Of a stretch of 30,989 nt of DNA, positions 9,761 to 19,185 are shown piece after piece. The notes below the pieces were generated by a model. The model ran no database searches and was not told the origin of the DNA. It saw only the letters and a program-made list of their open reading frames with translations. Each line of letters starts with the position of its first letter. Position 1 is the first letter of the stretch. The DNA is from Pseudogymnoascus destructans (lineage: Eukaryota; Ascomycota; Leotiomycetes; Thelebolales; Thelebolaceae), in contig NW_020167573.1 in NCBI RefSeq assembly GCF_001641265.1, positions 1-30,989 of the forward strand, written 5' to 3'. The translations under genes and the position numbers were made by a program.

Positions 9761-12350
9761 ACTCGAAGGTGATGCAAAGCTGGGATATGCACCACTCTGG
9801 AATATGTCAAAGGAAGAACTTGATTTGGTTGAAGAATATGTCTTCGAGCACTTGCCAAAAGGGTTCATTGAAGCAAGCAAAGCCCCATACTCTTCACCCA
9901 TTATGTTTGTGAGAAAGCCAGGTGGTGGTCTTTGATTCTGTGTTGACTACAGGAAGCTAAATGCCATAACGAAAAAGGATCGATATCCCATACCACTCAT
10001 TGATGAAACGCTGGCCCAAGTCATAGGAGCAAAATATCTCACCAAACTGGACATTCGACATGCCTTCAATCGAATTCGAATGCAGACAGAAGAAGATGAA
10101 GACCTCACTACATTCAGAACTCGATTTGGATACTACAAATACAAGGTCATGCCCTTCGGACTCACAAATGGTCCAGCAACATTCCAGAGGTACATGAATG
10201 AAACCCTCATGGATTACCTCAACCAATTCGTCACCGCATACATGGATGACATTCTTATCTACAGTGCTACTCGAGCGGAGCATACAGAGCACATAAGGAA
10301 AGTCCTACAGAAGCTTCGAGAAGCTGGACTGCAAGCAGATATCTCAAATGTGAGTTTTTCGTCCAAGAAACCAAATTCCTAGGACTCATCGTGGGAGTCA
10401 ATGGCATTCGCATGGGACCCTGCAAAGGTTTCTACTATATTGGAATGGCAAACTCCAAAATCGCTCAGGGATATGCAAGCTTTCATTGGATTCTGCAATT
10501 TCTATCGAAGGTTCATCCGAAATTACTCCAGCATCATGAGGCCATTGGTGAACCTTACCAGAAAGGATCAGATATTCGAATGGACTCATGCATGCCAAAC
10601 TGCATTCGAGCTGTTGAAACAAACAGTCACAGAAGCTCCTGTCTTGAGGCATTTCGATAGAAACAAGACAGCCTATGTCGAAGCAGATTCCTCAGACTTC
10701 ATCTCATCAGGAGTCTTGTCACAAAAAGATGATCAAGGGTTCTACATCCAGTTGCATACTTCTCGAAAAAGCTAGCACCTGCAGAATGCAATTACGAGAT
10801 ATATGACAAGGAATTGCTTGCAATCATCAGATGTTTCGAAGCATGGAGACCAGAACTTGAAGGGACAGATTTTCCAGTCCAAGTCTTGTCTGATCACAAA
10901 AGCTTGGAATACTTCATGTCCACCAAGAAAGCTGACAAGAAGACAAGCTCGATGGGCTGAATTCCTCTCTCGATACAACTTCCAGATCATCTATAGGCCT
11001 GGGAAGCAAAATGGAAAAGCAGATGCTTTGACTCGAAGGCCTGGTGACAGACCAGAAGGCAATGATGAGGATGATCGACAAAAGCAACAGCTTCAGGTGT
11101 TGCTACCACCTTCGAGGCTACATCCAGACATTCAGAAACTCAAAGAACAAGGCCAAACAGCTCAGCTAGCTCCAGTGGAAACTCATATCAGAGAAATGAC
11201 AATTCTTGAGAAAATCCAAAAGTCTCAACTGGAAGACAAATTCTGCAAGGCTACACTACAGAAGCTTGAGAATGGTGATCGAACAAGCAAAGAGGTTGCA
11301 TTGGCTTATTGCGAACTCAAAAACGGCATGCTAGAATATCAAAATCGAGTTTGGGTGCCAGAAAACCATTCAGGTGGACTTGTTGAGAGAAGTTCATGAA
11401 CAACCTTCTATGGGACATCCAGGAGCTGGAAAGATGCTGCGAGTCATGAAACAGCACTATACTGGCCAAACATGGACAAAACAATAATTCGATATATCAA
11501 AAACTGCCATAGTTGTCGAAGATCGAAACCATCTCGAGATTCCTACAACGGACTTCTACAACCAATCCCTATTGACAGTCGACCATGGATGGATATATCA
11601 ATGGATCTCGTGACAGGATTACCACTCTGTGAAGGGAACAATGCTATCTTGGTTGTTGCATGCAGGTTGACGAAAGAAAGACATTTCATTCCGTGTTTCG
11701 CTGGGCAAGAAGGACTACTGCAGAAGCTACAGCACAGCTCTTACTTTGACATGTATGGAAGCACCATGGTCTACCCAAACTCGATAATATCAGACAGAGG
11801 TCCTCAGTTCATTGCAGAAGTCTGGAGTTTGCTCTGCAAAATTTGGAAAATTTCGGCCAAACTTTCAACTGCCTTCCACCCAGAAACAGATGAACAGACT
11901 GAGCGATTCAATGCAGAGCTCGAACGCTACTTGCGAGCTCATGTGAACTATCTTCAAGACAATTGGGTTTCATACTTGTGCATGGCGGAGTTTGCTGCCA
12001 ACAGTTTGCCATCAGATGCAACCAAGACAAGTGCATTTTTTGCGAACAAGGGCTATGAACCAAGAATGAGCTTCGATACAGAGCAGCAAGCATATCACGA
12101 AGCCAAACAAGAGCACAAGAACATAGCTCAGACCATGGCAAAGGTTTGGGAGTTTCTGCAGGATGAAATCACGCTCTCGCAAGCAAAAATGGAACATTTC
12201 GCGAACAAGAAAAGGAAACCTGCACCACGCTATCAAGTGGGAGACAGAGTATGGCTTTCAACTCGAAATATAAAGACACAGAGGCCATCAAAGAAGCTAG
12301 ACCACAAGCAAGTGGGACCTTTTGAAATTCTAGAGCGAATTGGGCAAGTG
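9684..12350 (+). pseudogene. Chromovirus RT, RNase H and integrase (copy 1), broken and truncated
   Basis: The RT part holds YMDDILIY (near 10242), the catalytic motif, with PFGLTNGPATFQ before it. RNase H follows, with the tether end YRPGKQNGKADALTRR (about 10990). Integrase has a zinc-binding CHSC and the core motifs MDLVTG, ISDRGPQF and TERFNAELERYL (D, D, E). A TGA at 9933-9935 replaces the CGA of copy 2. Single-base indels lie near 10350, 10422, 10737 and 10929 relative to copy 2. The reading ends at 12350 inside the integrase C-terminal domain, where the next element starts. The product would be cDNA synthesis and integration; this copy cannot make it as written. Confidence 0.9.
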
Positions 12351-12709
12351 TAACGCTGACTTCTAAACGATAGAAGACACAGAGGTTCTCTTGCGTAAAG
12401 GTTTACTTATCAGAGGAGGCAGGGGATCAGACACAAAGGCTTCAAGTAACACGTTACTAGTATATAACAAATACTGTATTGAGTTGAGCACGAAGCTCCT
12501 ATCTAAGGAAATACTATCTACTTATATAGTGGCGTCGTGCCTAGTGGACTCTTGGGAACTCACTCGAGTCCTCGGAGTCCTGGACTCTTAGGACTCTTCT
12601 CATCATCCTGCGAGTCCATCACGTGCCTAGTGGACTCCTGGGAACTCACTCGAGTCCTCAGAGTCCTGGACTCTTAGGACTCTTCTCATCATCCTGCGAG
12701 TCCGTCACG
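12351..12709 (-). repeat. Probable 3' LTR of the minus-strand element
   Basis: The left edge is sharp (TGTAACGC at 12351, proved by comparison with copy 2). The right edge is a guess from TCA/CGTGA near 12707-12709. A minus-strand TATATAAG lies near 12515-12522. An 86-bp duplication fills the U3 side. Confidence 0.65.
12536..12707 (+). repeat. 86-bp tandem repeat, two copies
   Basis: Copies 12536-12621 and 12622-12707 differ at few positions. Each is built from repeated GAGTCC/GGACTC half-sites (for example CTCGAGTCCT and GGACTCTTAGGACTC) and each ends at a CACGTG-like junction. The location upstream of the minus TATA suggests LTR enhancer repeats. Confidence 0.85.
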
Positions 12710-12919
12710 TGATACTTTCGGAACTACTATTCCCCGCTGCCCCTCCAGGTACCAGGGCCGGTCTCATGCGACCTCCCTCCTTCCTGTCCTGTAGTTGGCC
12801 AGCCTTCTTGTTCCGTCGTAACACTCGCTCCCTTCCCCTGGGCATTCGTCTCGAATCCTATAAGTACGTCCATGTCCCCGGGACTCTGCTGCTCCTCAGC
12901 GAGTCCTTCAACATGCAAC

Positions 12920-13486
12920 ATGCCTACTGACACTGCCCGCAAACTCCAGGAACGCAACGATCTTGTCCGTCAAATAAAGAACCACGGATACGAACTACCC
13001 GAAATGGATTCTTGCTCGAACTGCGTGAGGCGAAACATTACTTGCGTGTCGTCTCCAAATGATTCACGGCGGTGCGCCGAGTGCGTTCGTCGCAACTTGA
13101 AAGAAGAGTGTGACTGTATGGGTCCTGAGCATCCCGACTGGGTGAAGCTCGAACGGGAGGAGGATCGCCTGGATCGCGAAGAGGAAGAAACCCTTTCGAA
13201 GTTACTTCGTCTGCGGAAGCAGAAACGCCTCATCCGAACCCGTGGTAAAGATATGCTCCGGCGAGGTTTGAAAACCCTCGACGAGCTTGATGCGGCAGAG
13301 GAGGCCGAACGTGTGGCTGCTGAGAAGCGTGACGCTGTTGAGGCTGAGGAACAGGCAGTTAGCGCTGCCTCCTCGTCTGTGACCGGGACCCTCGCTTCCT
13401 CCGATCCACTGGCCTACTCCCCTGCATCTTGGGATCAATGGCTGGCGGATGGCGGCGTCGATATTCCTCCAGCAGTTCTTTGCTGA
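12920..13486 (+). CDS. Zn2Cys6-like coiled-coil protein, antisense gene of the minus-strand retroelement
   Basis: 188 aa from ATG 12920 (context CAACATG; an in-frame ATG at 12872 gives a less likely N-terminus). Cys residues in CSNCVRRNITC and CAECVRRNLKEEC give the spacing CX2CX6CX9CX2CX8C, which fits a fungal binuclear zinc cluster (DNA binding). A long charged coiled coil follows (EREEDRLDREEEETL and onward), then a Ser-rich tail. A TATA-like CCTATAAGTA lies near 12856. The gene runs opposite to pol and overlaps its 3' end by 128 nt. The frame is clean, unlike most retroelement frames here. Its role is unknown; regulation of the element or host targeting is speculation. Confidence 0.75.
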   Translation: MPTDTARKLQERNDLVRQIKNHGYELPEMDSCSNCVRRNITCVSSPNDSRRCAECVRRNLKEECDCMGPEHPDWVKLEREEDRLDREEEETLSKLLRLRKQKRLIRTRGKDMLRRGLKTLDELDAAEEAERVAAEKRDAVEAEEQAVSAASSSVTGTLASSDPLAYSPASWDQWLADGGVDIPPAVLC

Positions 13487-14210
13487 TGTTCCTTGTTGGT
13501 TCCCACGAATTATCCGTAGGTTCGTAATTTTCCCATTTTATCAAAAACTCTTCTCGACGTCCTACTAACCTTCTGTCTAGGATCGCTTCGACCTCATATT
13601 CGATTATCTCATTCTCGGGTTGGAGTTCGGTGTCGGTCGCAATTGGGGTATTTCCTCTTGCTGGTTCCAGTAGTGAGACATGAAATACCGGGTGTAGTCT
13701 AGACTTCCTGGGTAGCTGCAGTCTGTAATTAACTGAGCTGACTTTGTTCAATATTTTGAATGGTCCCAATTTCTTGAAGTCCAACTTTGTGCTTGGTCGT
13801 TTCGTTTTGATATGTTTCCGGAGTAGGTATACTTTATCCCCCTCCTTGAAGGCAGGTTCCATACTGCGCTTCTTGTTTGCGTATGCGGCGGATCGTTCAT
13901 TTAAGAATTGGATGTCCGTCGCAAGTTGTTCGTGGAACGATTTCAGTTGTTCCACCACGATCAGGGCTTGTTCAGCTCGTGATTCATCCGGTCTTGGTTG
14001 CCTATATGCTTCTGGCTGGTAGCCATAATTGGCAAAGAACGGTGAGACTTTCGTTGCTTCTGTCATCGCGCTGTTATATGCAAACTGTGCGATGGGTAAG
14101 ATCTGAACCCAGTTATCCTGTTGATGATTGACATAGCTTCGCAGGTACTGTTCAAGGGTCTGATTTAATCTTTCTGTTTGGCCGTCTGTCTGGGGATGAA
14201 AAGCTGTTGA
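13359..14210 (-). pseudogene. Integrase end and chromodomain of the minus-strand chromovirus
   Basis: Reading leftward from 14210: the integrase core motif TAFHPQTDGQTERLNQ, then PFFANYGYQPE, the C-terminal SH3-like domain (LGPFKILNKV, LHPVFHVSLLEP), then a chromodomain (YEVEAILDRRL, FLIKWENYEPTDNSWEP). Chromodomains direct such elements to modified histones, classically H3K9me in heterochromatin. The frame is open to the stop at 13359. The N-terminal half of pol is absent beyond the N, so this is a fragment. Confidence 0.9.
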
Positions 14211-14211
14211 N
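14211..14211. other. Ambiguous base at the join between two unrelated sequences
   Basis: The only N in the window. Left of it the minus-strand integrase is cut mid-domain; right of it the plus-strand chromovirus starts mid-protease (equivalent to about 9290). This looks like a scaffold or contig join. Confidence 0.85.
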
Positions 14212-14682
14212 ACTTCGCTGGGAAAACATTCCATCATTCTCGGGAAAGCTTGGATGAAGCAACATGGAGTTGTTCTCGATATGATCAATGATCAAGTCCT
14301 CTTCACTGGAGATTATTGCAACCATTCTATACCAGATCGAGCCCTCGAAACAGAGCCTATATCTAAAAGCGAAAGACAAAGGCCAAAGAAGAAAGCCAAA
14401 GAAATGCCTCCTCCGGAACCTGCTCCGAAAGTGGAAAAACCAAAACCTTGCACCATAGCAATGATTGGCGCAGCACCATTTCGAATGCTCATGAAGCAAA
14501 GAGGAGCCCAAGTCTTTGCTATATCAATGAAGGACATAATCGAGCACAAGAACAAGACCAAAACTGAAGAAATTGACTCTCGACTGATCCTTCCGAAGGA
14601 ATTTCATGAATTTTTGGATGTTTTTTTCAAAAATGGCAGCAGACAAGCTACCTCCCCATCGACCTTCAGACCATCATATTGA
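14212..14682 (+). pseudogene. Protease tail and linker of chromovirus copy 2
   Basis: Equivalent to 9290-9760 of copy 1, with the same Lys/Pro-rich linker and the same ending before the +1 step at the T7 run 14621-14627. The active-site part is missing because the copy starts at the N. Confidence 0.85.
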
Positions 14683-16090
14683 ACTCGAAGGTGATGCAAA
14701 GCTGGGATATGCACCACTCTGGAATATGTCAAAGGAAGAACTTGATTTGGTCGAAGAATATGTCTTCGAGCACTTGCCAAAAGGGTTCATTGAAGCAAGC
14801 AAAGCCCCATACTCTTCACCCATTATGTTTGTGAGAAAGCCAGGTGGTGGTCTTCGATTCTGTGTTGACTACAGGAAGCTAAATGCCATAACGAAAAAGG
14901 ATCGATATCCCATACCACTCATTGATGAAACGCTGGCCCAAGTCATAGGAGCAAAATATCTCACCAAACTGGACATTCGACATGCCTTCAATCGAATTCG
15001 AATGCAGACAGAAGAAGATGAAGACCTCACTACATTCAGAACTCGATTTGGATCCTACAAATACAAGGTCATGCCCTTCGGACTCACAAATGGTCCAGCA
15101 ACATTCCAGAGGTACATGAATGAAACCCTCATGGATTACCTCAACCAATTCGTCACCGCATACATGGATGACATTCTTATCTACAGTGCTACTCGAGCGG
15201 AGCATACAGAGCACATAAGGAAAGTCCTACAGAAGCTTCGAGAAGCTGGACTGCAAGCAGATATCTCAAAATGTGAGTTTTTCGTCCAAGAAACCAAATT
15301 CCTAGGACTCATCGTGGGAGTCAATGGCATTCGCATGGACCCTGCAAAGGTTTCTACTATATTGGAATGGCGAACTCCAAAATCGCTCAGGGATATGCAA
15401 GCTTTCATTGGATTCTGCAATTTCTATCGAAGGTTCATCCAAAATTACTCCAGCATCATGAGGCCATTGGTGAACCTTACCAGAAAGGATCAGATATTCG
15501 AATGGACTCATGCATGCCAAACTGCATTCGAGCTGTTGAAACAAACAGTCACAGAAGCTCCTGTCTTGAGGCATTTCGATAGACACAAGACAGCCTATGT
15601 CGAAGCAGATTCCTCAGACTTCATCTCATCAGGAGTCTTGTCACAAAAAGATGATCAAGGGGTTCTACATCCAGTGGCATACTTCTCGAAAAAGCTAGCA
15701 CCTGCAGAATGCAATTACGAGATATATGACAAGGAATTGCTTGCAATCATCAGATGTTTCGAAGCATGGAGACCAGAACTTGAAGGGACAGATTTTCCAG
15801 TCCAAGTCTTGTCTGATCACAAAAGCTTGGAATACTTCATGTCCACCAAGAAGCTGACAAGAAGACAAGCTCGATGGGCTGAATTCCTCTCTCGATACAA
15901 CTTCCAGATCATCTATAGGCCTGGGAAGCAAAATGGAAAAGCAGATGCTTTGACTCGAAGGCCTGGTGACAGACCAGAAGGCAATGATGAGGATGATCGA
16001 CAAAAGCAACAGCTTCAGGTTTGCTACCACCTTCGAGGCTACATCCAGACATTCAGAAACTCAAAGAACAAGGCCAAACAGCTCAGCTAG
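14606..16090 (+). CDS. Reverse transcriptase and RNase H of chromovirus copy 2, open frame
   Basis: A 494-aa open frame. RT motifs in order: PYSSPIMFVRKPGGGLRFCVDY (split in family terms into the VRK and CVDYRKLN blocks), LTKLDIRHAFNRI, MPFGLTNGPATFQR and YMDDILIYS with the catalytic Asp pair. RNase H follows: AYVEADSS, YDKELLAI, and the tether end RPGKQNGKADALTRR. This is the only uninterrupted pol block of the family in the window. It lacks an intact protease before it and an intact integrase after it. The start at 14606 is only where the frame opens; in the polyprotein it would be reached by reading from protease across the T7 run. Confidence 0.92.
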   Translation: MNFWMFFSKMAADKLPPHRPSDHHIELEGDAKLGYAPLWNMSKEELDLVEEYVFEHLPKGFIEASKAPYSSPIMFVRKPGGGLRFCVDYRKLNAITKKDRYPIPLIDETLAQVIGAKYLTKLDIRHAFNRIRMQTEEDEDLTTFRTRFGSYKYKVMPFGLTNGPATFQRYMNETLMDYLNQFVTAYMDDILIYSATRAEHTEHIRKVLQKLREAGLQADISKCEFFVQETKFLGLIVGVNGIRMDPAKVSTILEWRTPKSLRDMQAFIGFCNFYRRFIQNYSSIMRPLVNLTRKDQIFEWTHACQTAFELLKQTVTEAPVLRHFDRHKTAYVEADSSDFISSGVLSQKDDQGVLHPVAYFSKKLAPAECNYEIYDKELLAIIRCFEAWRPELEGTDFPVQVLSDHKSLEYFMSTKKLTRRQARWAEFLSRYNFQIIYRPGKQNGKADALTRRPGDRPEGNDEDDRQKQQLQVCYHLRGYIQTFRNSKNKAKQLS

Positions 16091-17599
16091 CTCCAGTGGA
16101 ACTCATATCAGAGAAATGACAATTCTTGAGAAAATCCAAAAGTCTCAACTGGAAGACAAATTCTGCAAGGCTACACTACAGAAGCTTGAGAATGGTGATC
16201 GAACAAGCAAAGAGGTTGCATTGGCTTATTGCGAACTCAAAAACGGCATGCTAGAATATCAAATCGAGTTTGGGTGCCAGAAACCATTCAGGTGGACTTG
16301 TTGAGAGAAGTTCATGAACAACCTTCTATGGACATCCAGGAGCTGGAAGATGCTGCGAGTCATGAAACAGCACTATTACTGGCCAAACATGGACAAACAA
16401 TAATTCGATATATCAAAAATGCCATATTTCGAAGATTGAAACCATCTCGAGATTCCTACAATGGACTTCTACAACCAATCCTATTGACAGTCACCATGGA
16501 TGATATATCAATGATTTCGTGACAGGATTACCACTCTGTGAAGGGAACAATGCTATCTTGGTTGTTGCATGCAGGTTGACGAAAGAAAGACATTTCATTC
16601 CGTGTTTCGCTGGCAAGAAGGGACTACTGCAGAAGCTACAGCACAGCTCTTACTTCGACATGTATGGAAGCACCATGGTCTACCAAACTCGATAATATCA
16701 GACAGAGGTCCTCAGTTCATTGCAGAAGTCTGGAGTTTGCTCTGGCAAAATTTGGAAAATTTCGGCCAAACTTTCAACTGCCTTCCACCCAGAAACAGAT
16801 GGACAGACTGAGCGATTCAATGCAGACTCGAACGCTACTTGCGAGCTCATGTGAACTATCTCAAGACAATTGGGTTTCATATTGTGCATGGCGGAGTTTG
16901 CTGCAACAGTTTGCCATCAGATGCAACCAAGACAAGTGCGTTTTTTGCGAACAAGGGCTATGAACCAAGAATGAGCTTCGATACAGAGCAGCAAGCATAT
17001 CACGAAGCCAACAAGAGCACAAGAACATAGCTCAGACCATGGCAAAGGTTGGGAGTTTCTGCAGGATGAAATCACGCTCTCGGCAAGCAAAAATGGAACA
17101 TTTCGCGAACAAGAAAAGGAAACTGCACCACGCTATCAAGTGGGAGACAGAGTATGGCTTTCAACTCGAAATATAAAGACACAGAGCCATCAAGAAGCTA
17201 GACCAAGCAAGTGGACCTTTTGAAATTCTAGAGCGAATTGGGCAAGTTGCATATCGGCTCAAACTTCCAAACAGCATGAAGATTCATCCAGTATTTCATG
17301 CCAATCTATTAAGACTTGACTCGAATGATGCAATCGAAGGGCAGCAACAGGAGCCAGAGCCTCCAGTCATTGTCATGCGAAGAGGATGGGAAGTGGACGA
17401 AATCCTCGACTCAAAAGTTATTCGAAAGAAGCTTTTCTACAAGGCAGCTTGGAAGAACTATCCACCGGATAGACATGGTATACTGCAGAGAGCTTTGAAA
17501 ATTCTCCAGAAGTTACCCAAGCATATCACAGAAAATACCCTCAGAAACCAAAATGAGAGCTGGAGACAATTGTTTTTTTTTGAAAATGGGATTTCTTGA
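16091..17599 (+). pseudogene. Integrase and chromodomain of chromovirus copy 2, many single-base gaps
   Basis: The same integrase as at 11180-12350 but broken by about twenty one-base losses, nearly all in runs of the same base (for example GGGACATCC to GGACATCC, CAAAACA to CAAACA). From 17276 the frame is open again: integrase end KIHPVFHANLL, then a chromodomain (WEVDEILDSKVI, AAWKNYPPD), ending near 17599. It supplies the 3' part missing from copy 1. Confidence 0.88.
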
Positions 17600-17615
17600 T
17601 CAGGAGATCAACTCT

Positions 17616-17632
17616 GGAGTAGGGGGGGGTAG
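17616..17632 (+). promoter_or_regulatory. Polypurine tract of the chromovirus
   Basis: A purine-rich run with G8, ending in TAG directly before the right LTR (17633). It would prime plus-strand DNA synthesis. Confidence 0.8.
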
Positions 17633-17883
17633 TGTTACGATATCAAGTGCGCCTTGCAGCTCGAGTGGGGGTTCAGAGGTGTGGGGAGCTTTCCGGGTTG
17701 GAGCGAAGTTTTCAGTTGTGGAGTGAATTCTCAGAACTGGTCTCGCTAAGAGAATTCACTCCACAATAGCTGTATATAGATCGAGCCACTGCTCGAGTGC
17801 TCCTCTTCTCTTTCCTTTCTTCTCTAGATTGAGTTTAATTCATAATACCCAACTGGCGCCCTATGCCTTGGTGAACCGTGACA
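17633..17883 (+). repeat. Right LTR of the chromovirus
   Basis: 251 bp, TGTTACG...CGTGACA, about 99% identical to 7026-7278. It carries the same TATATA and the same self-priming segment. It is followed by AACGA, with no matching duplication at the left LTR. Confidence 0.93.
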
Positions 17884-18168
17884 AACGATTACATGACGGA
17901 AGGAATCAGGGCTTTCAACACATATCTGCGAATGATGAGCCCCGCGGAATGCTTTCAGGTAGTCATCAATAATAGGACACACACAATCCTCCTAATCGCA
18001 GAAGACGAGCTTGCTATTGATGATAGGATGCATGAATCTGCAGCGAATCTCCACGCGGAGGCAACCAAGAGAGTCATTGGTTTGAAACGCAAGGCCACCG
18101 AAGATCTGTCTCACACTTACCACGCACGGAAGATGGTTGTCTGCACCGATGGGAATGAGCTACCGTAA
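17884..18168 (+). pseudogene. Remnant 3' reading frame next to the right LTR, unknown
   Basis: An open frame of about 95 codons runs out of the LTR end to a TAA at 18166-18168. The residues (for example MTEGIRAFNTYLRMMSP, IAEDELAIDDRMHESA) look like a real soluble helical protein, but I do not recognise it. The LTR probably cut off its 5' part. Its last codons lie in the first copy of a short repeat. It could also be chance coding. Confidence 0.35.
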
Positions 18169-18283
18169 AATGCCAGGTACTGTAAAGTCTTCTGCACCTT
18201 TGGGAATGAGCTACCATCATGTTACTTGTACCGTCATTTTGTTGGTAGTGTAGTGTCTTCTGCGTCTTTGGGAATGAGCTACC
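18140..18283 (+). repeat. Three spaced copies of a 25-bp motif
   Basis: Core TTTGGGAATGAGCTACC (first copy GATGGGAATGAGCTACC), each preceded by TCTGC. Copies near 18140-18164, 18190-18215 and 18256-18282. Spacing is irregular (about 50 and 67 bp). Confidence 0.75.
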
Positions 18284-18840
18284 GTTTGGCAAGTTCCATT
18301 GTCAGAAGTTCTATTTCCTTTGAGAGTCACGTGGGTGCATAGTAAAAATGGCAACGGTATCATGACATTGCAGAGTAATTTGCAACCAGGATTGCTAGGG
18401 CGTCTAGAGAGTAATATAGCTAGAGAGTGACATTAAGTATAAGAGAGCCATAATTTCCCACGTGACTGTTACAGGTAAGGAAACTTTCTCGAAAATGCAG
18501 GTGAGGGTTTATTTGGCACTAAATTAACTTATTTCAAGTGGATCCGAGGGGCTTTTCTTTCCGGCTTGTAATTAGTAGGAGAGCACAGGTACAAGGGAAG
18601 ATTTAGTGATAGCAAGGCAGTTGGCGCTACCGCCTAAGAGCGGAGCTTGGGGTAGGCACGGCGTGACGGCAGGCGGCAAAGAGGCGGCTGCTTGGGGATC
18701 GAGAAATTCTTGTGCTTATGGCTAAGCGCACCCCCCTGCCTTACTCATGAAGGCGTCAGTATGGGCGATGAGTGCTTTATTGATACTGTATGGATTTGAG
18801 GTGAAAGTGTCCAGGATGCATCTATGACCTCGAGGTGTGG
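18284..18840. other. Intergenic region
   Basis: No gene seen. The segment 18424-18442 (AGAGTGACATTAAGTATAA) recurs at 24987-25005 on the other side of the hAT element, in a wider diverged similarity. A GC-rich stretch at 18620-18700 has no clear frame. Confidence 0.5.
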
Positions 18841-18848
18841 GTCATTAC
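18841..18848 (+). repeat. hAT target-site duplication, left
   Basis: GTCATTAC, identical to 24720-24727. Eight bases is the hAT length. Confidence 0.95.
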
Positions 18849-18861
18849 TAGGCTGCGCACT
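18849..18861 (+). repeat. hAT left terminal inverted repeat
   Basis: TAGGCTGCGCACT, inverted at 24707-24719. Confidence 0.95.
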
Positions 18862-18990
18862 ACTCGCCCAATACTCGGCTCACTCACTCAGTGGGTTACT
18901 CAGCTGGGTGAGTAGCTGAACCTTTCACTCGACTCGGTGAGTGAGGCCAATACTCAGTTACTCTGTAAAAACCCAGTGAGTACTCGGCTG
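18862..18990 (+). repeat. Subterminal repeats of the hAT left end
   Basis: Dense copies of short related words in both directions (ACTCGGC, GGTGAGTAG, CACTCAGTG, GGTGAGTGAG). The right end has a shorter set at 24640-24700 (GAGTGAGTAACTCAGCTGGG). These are the usual kind of transposase-binding sites in hAT elements. Confidence 0.75.
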
Positions 18991-19185
18991 TCACGTGTAA
19001 GATATATGCATTACGTGAACAGTCCCTCATACGATTAATACTGTTTTATGGTTACAGTTGTAAGTTAACTTAAAGTATTACATTTATCAGCATCACTCTA
19101 CCATCTCTAATAAGCTGTGAGAACGAATCACGTATATTCCTCTATCTAAGTACCACGATTATCAGAAGATTATCAGAACACTATA

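Larger units (their letters stand above)
7026..12350 (+). mobile_element. Ty3/gypsy chromovirus copy 1, 5' LTR to integrase, cut at 12350
   Basis: Order: LTR, primer site, gag, protease, RT, RNase H, integrase. It ends abruptly at 12350, where a minus-strand retroelement begins. The missing 3' part (integrase C-terminus, chromodomain, right LTR) is visible in copy 2, so a full element would be close to 6.0 kb. Many single-base indels and one nonsense change make this copy non-functional as written. Confidence 0.93.
12351..14210 (-). mobile_element. Second Ty3/gypsy chromovirus (3' part), inserted in minus orientation
   Basis: It interrupts copy 1 after GGGCAAG, where copy 2 runs on without a break, so this is a nested insertion. 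From right to left on the minus strand: integrase end, chromodomain, an antisense gene, then an LTR. Everything upstream of the integrase end is missing because the sequence is joined to another copy at the N (14211). Confidence 0.85.
14212..17883 (+). mobile_element. Chromovirus copy 2, mid-protease to right LTR
   Basis: Nearly identical to 9290-12350 and continuing past the point where copy 1 is cut, through the integrase end, chromodomain, polypurine tract and right LTR. The 5' part is missing at the N. It may be a separate insertion or the other side of an assembly join. Confidence 0.92.

Noticed and set aside
9957..10292. Antisense 111-codon frames opposite RT (also 14879-15214)
   Set aside because: They lie on the complementary strand of the conserved YMDD region and show no family pattern; they are shadows of RT.
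13744..14131. Plus-strand frames opposite the minus-strand integrase
   Set aside because: They mirror conserved integrase coding sequence and have no pattern of their own.
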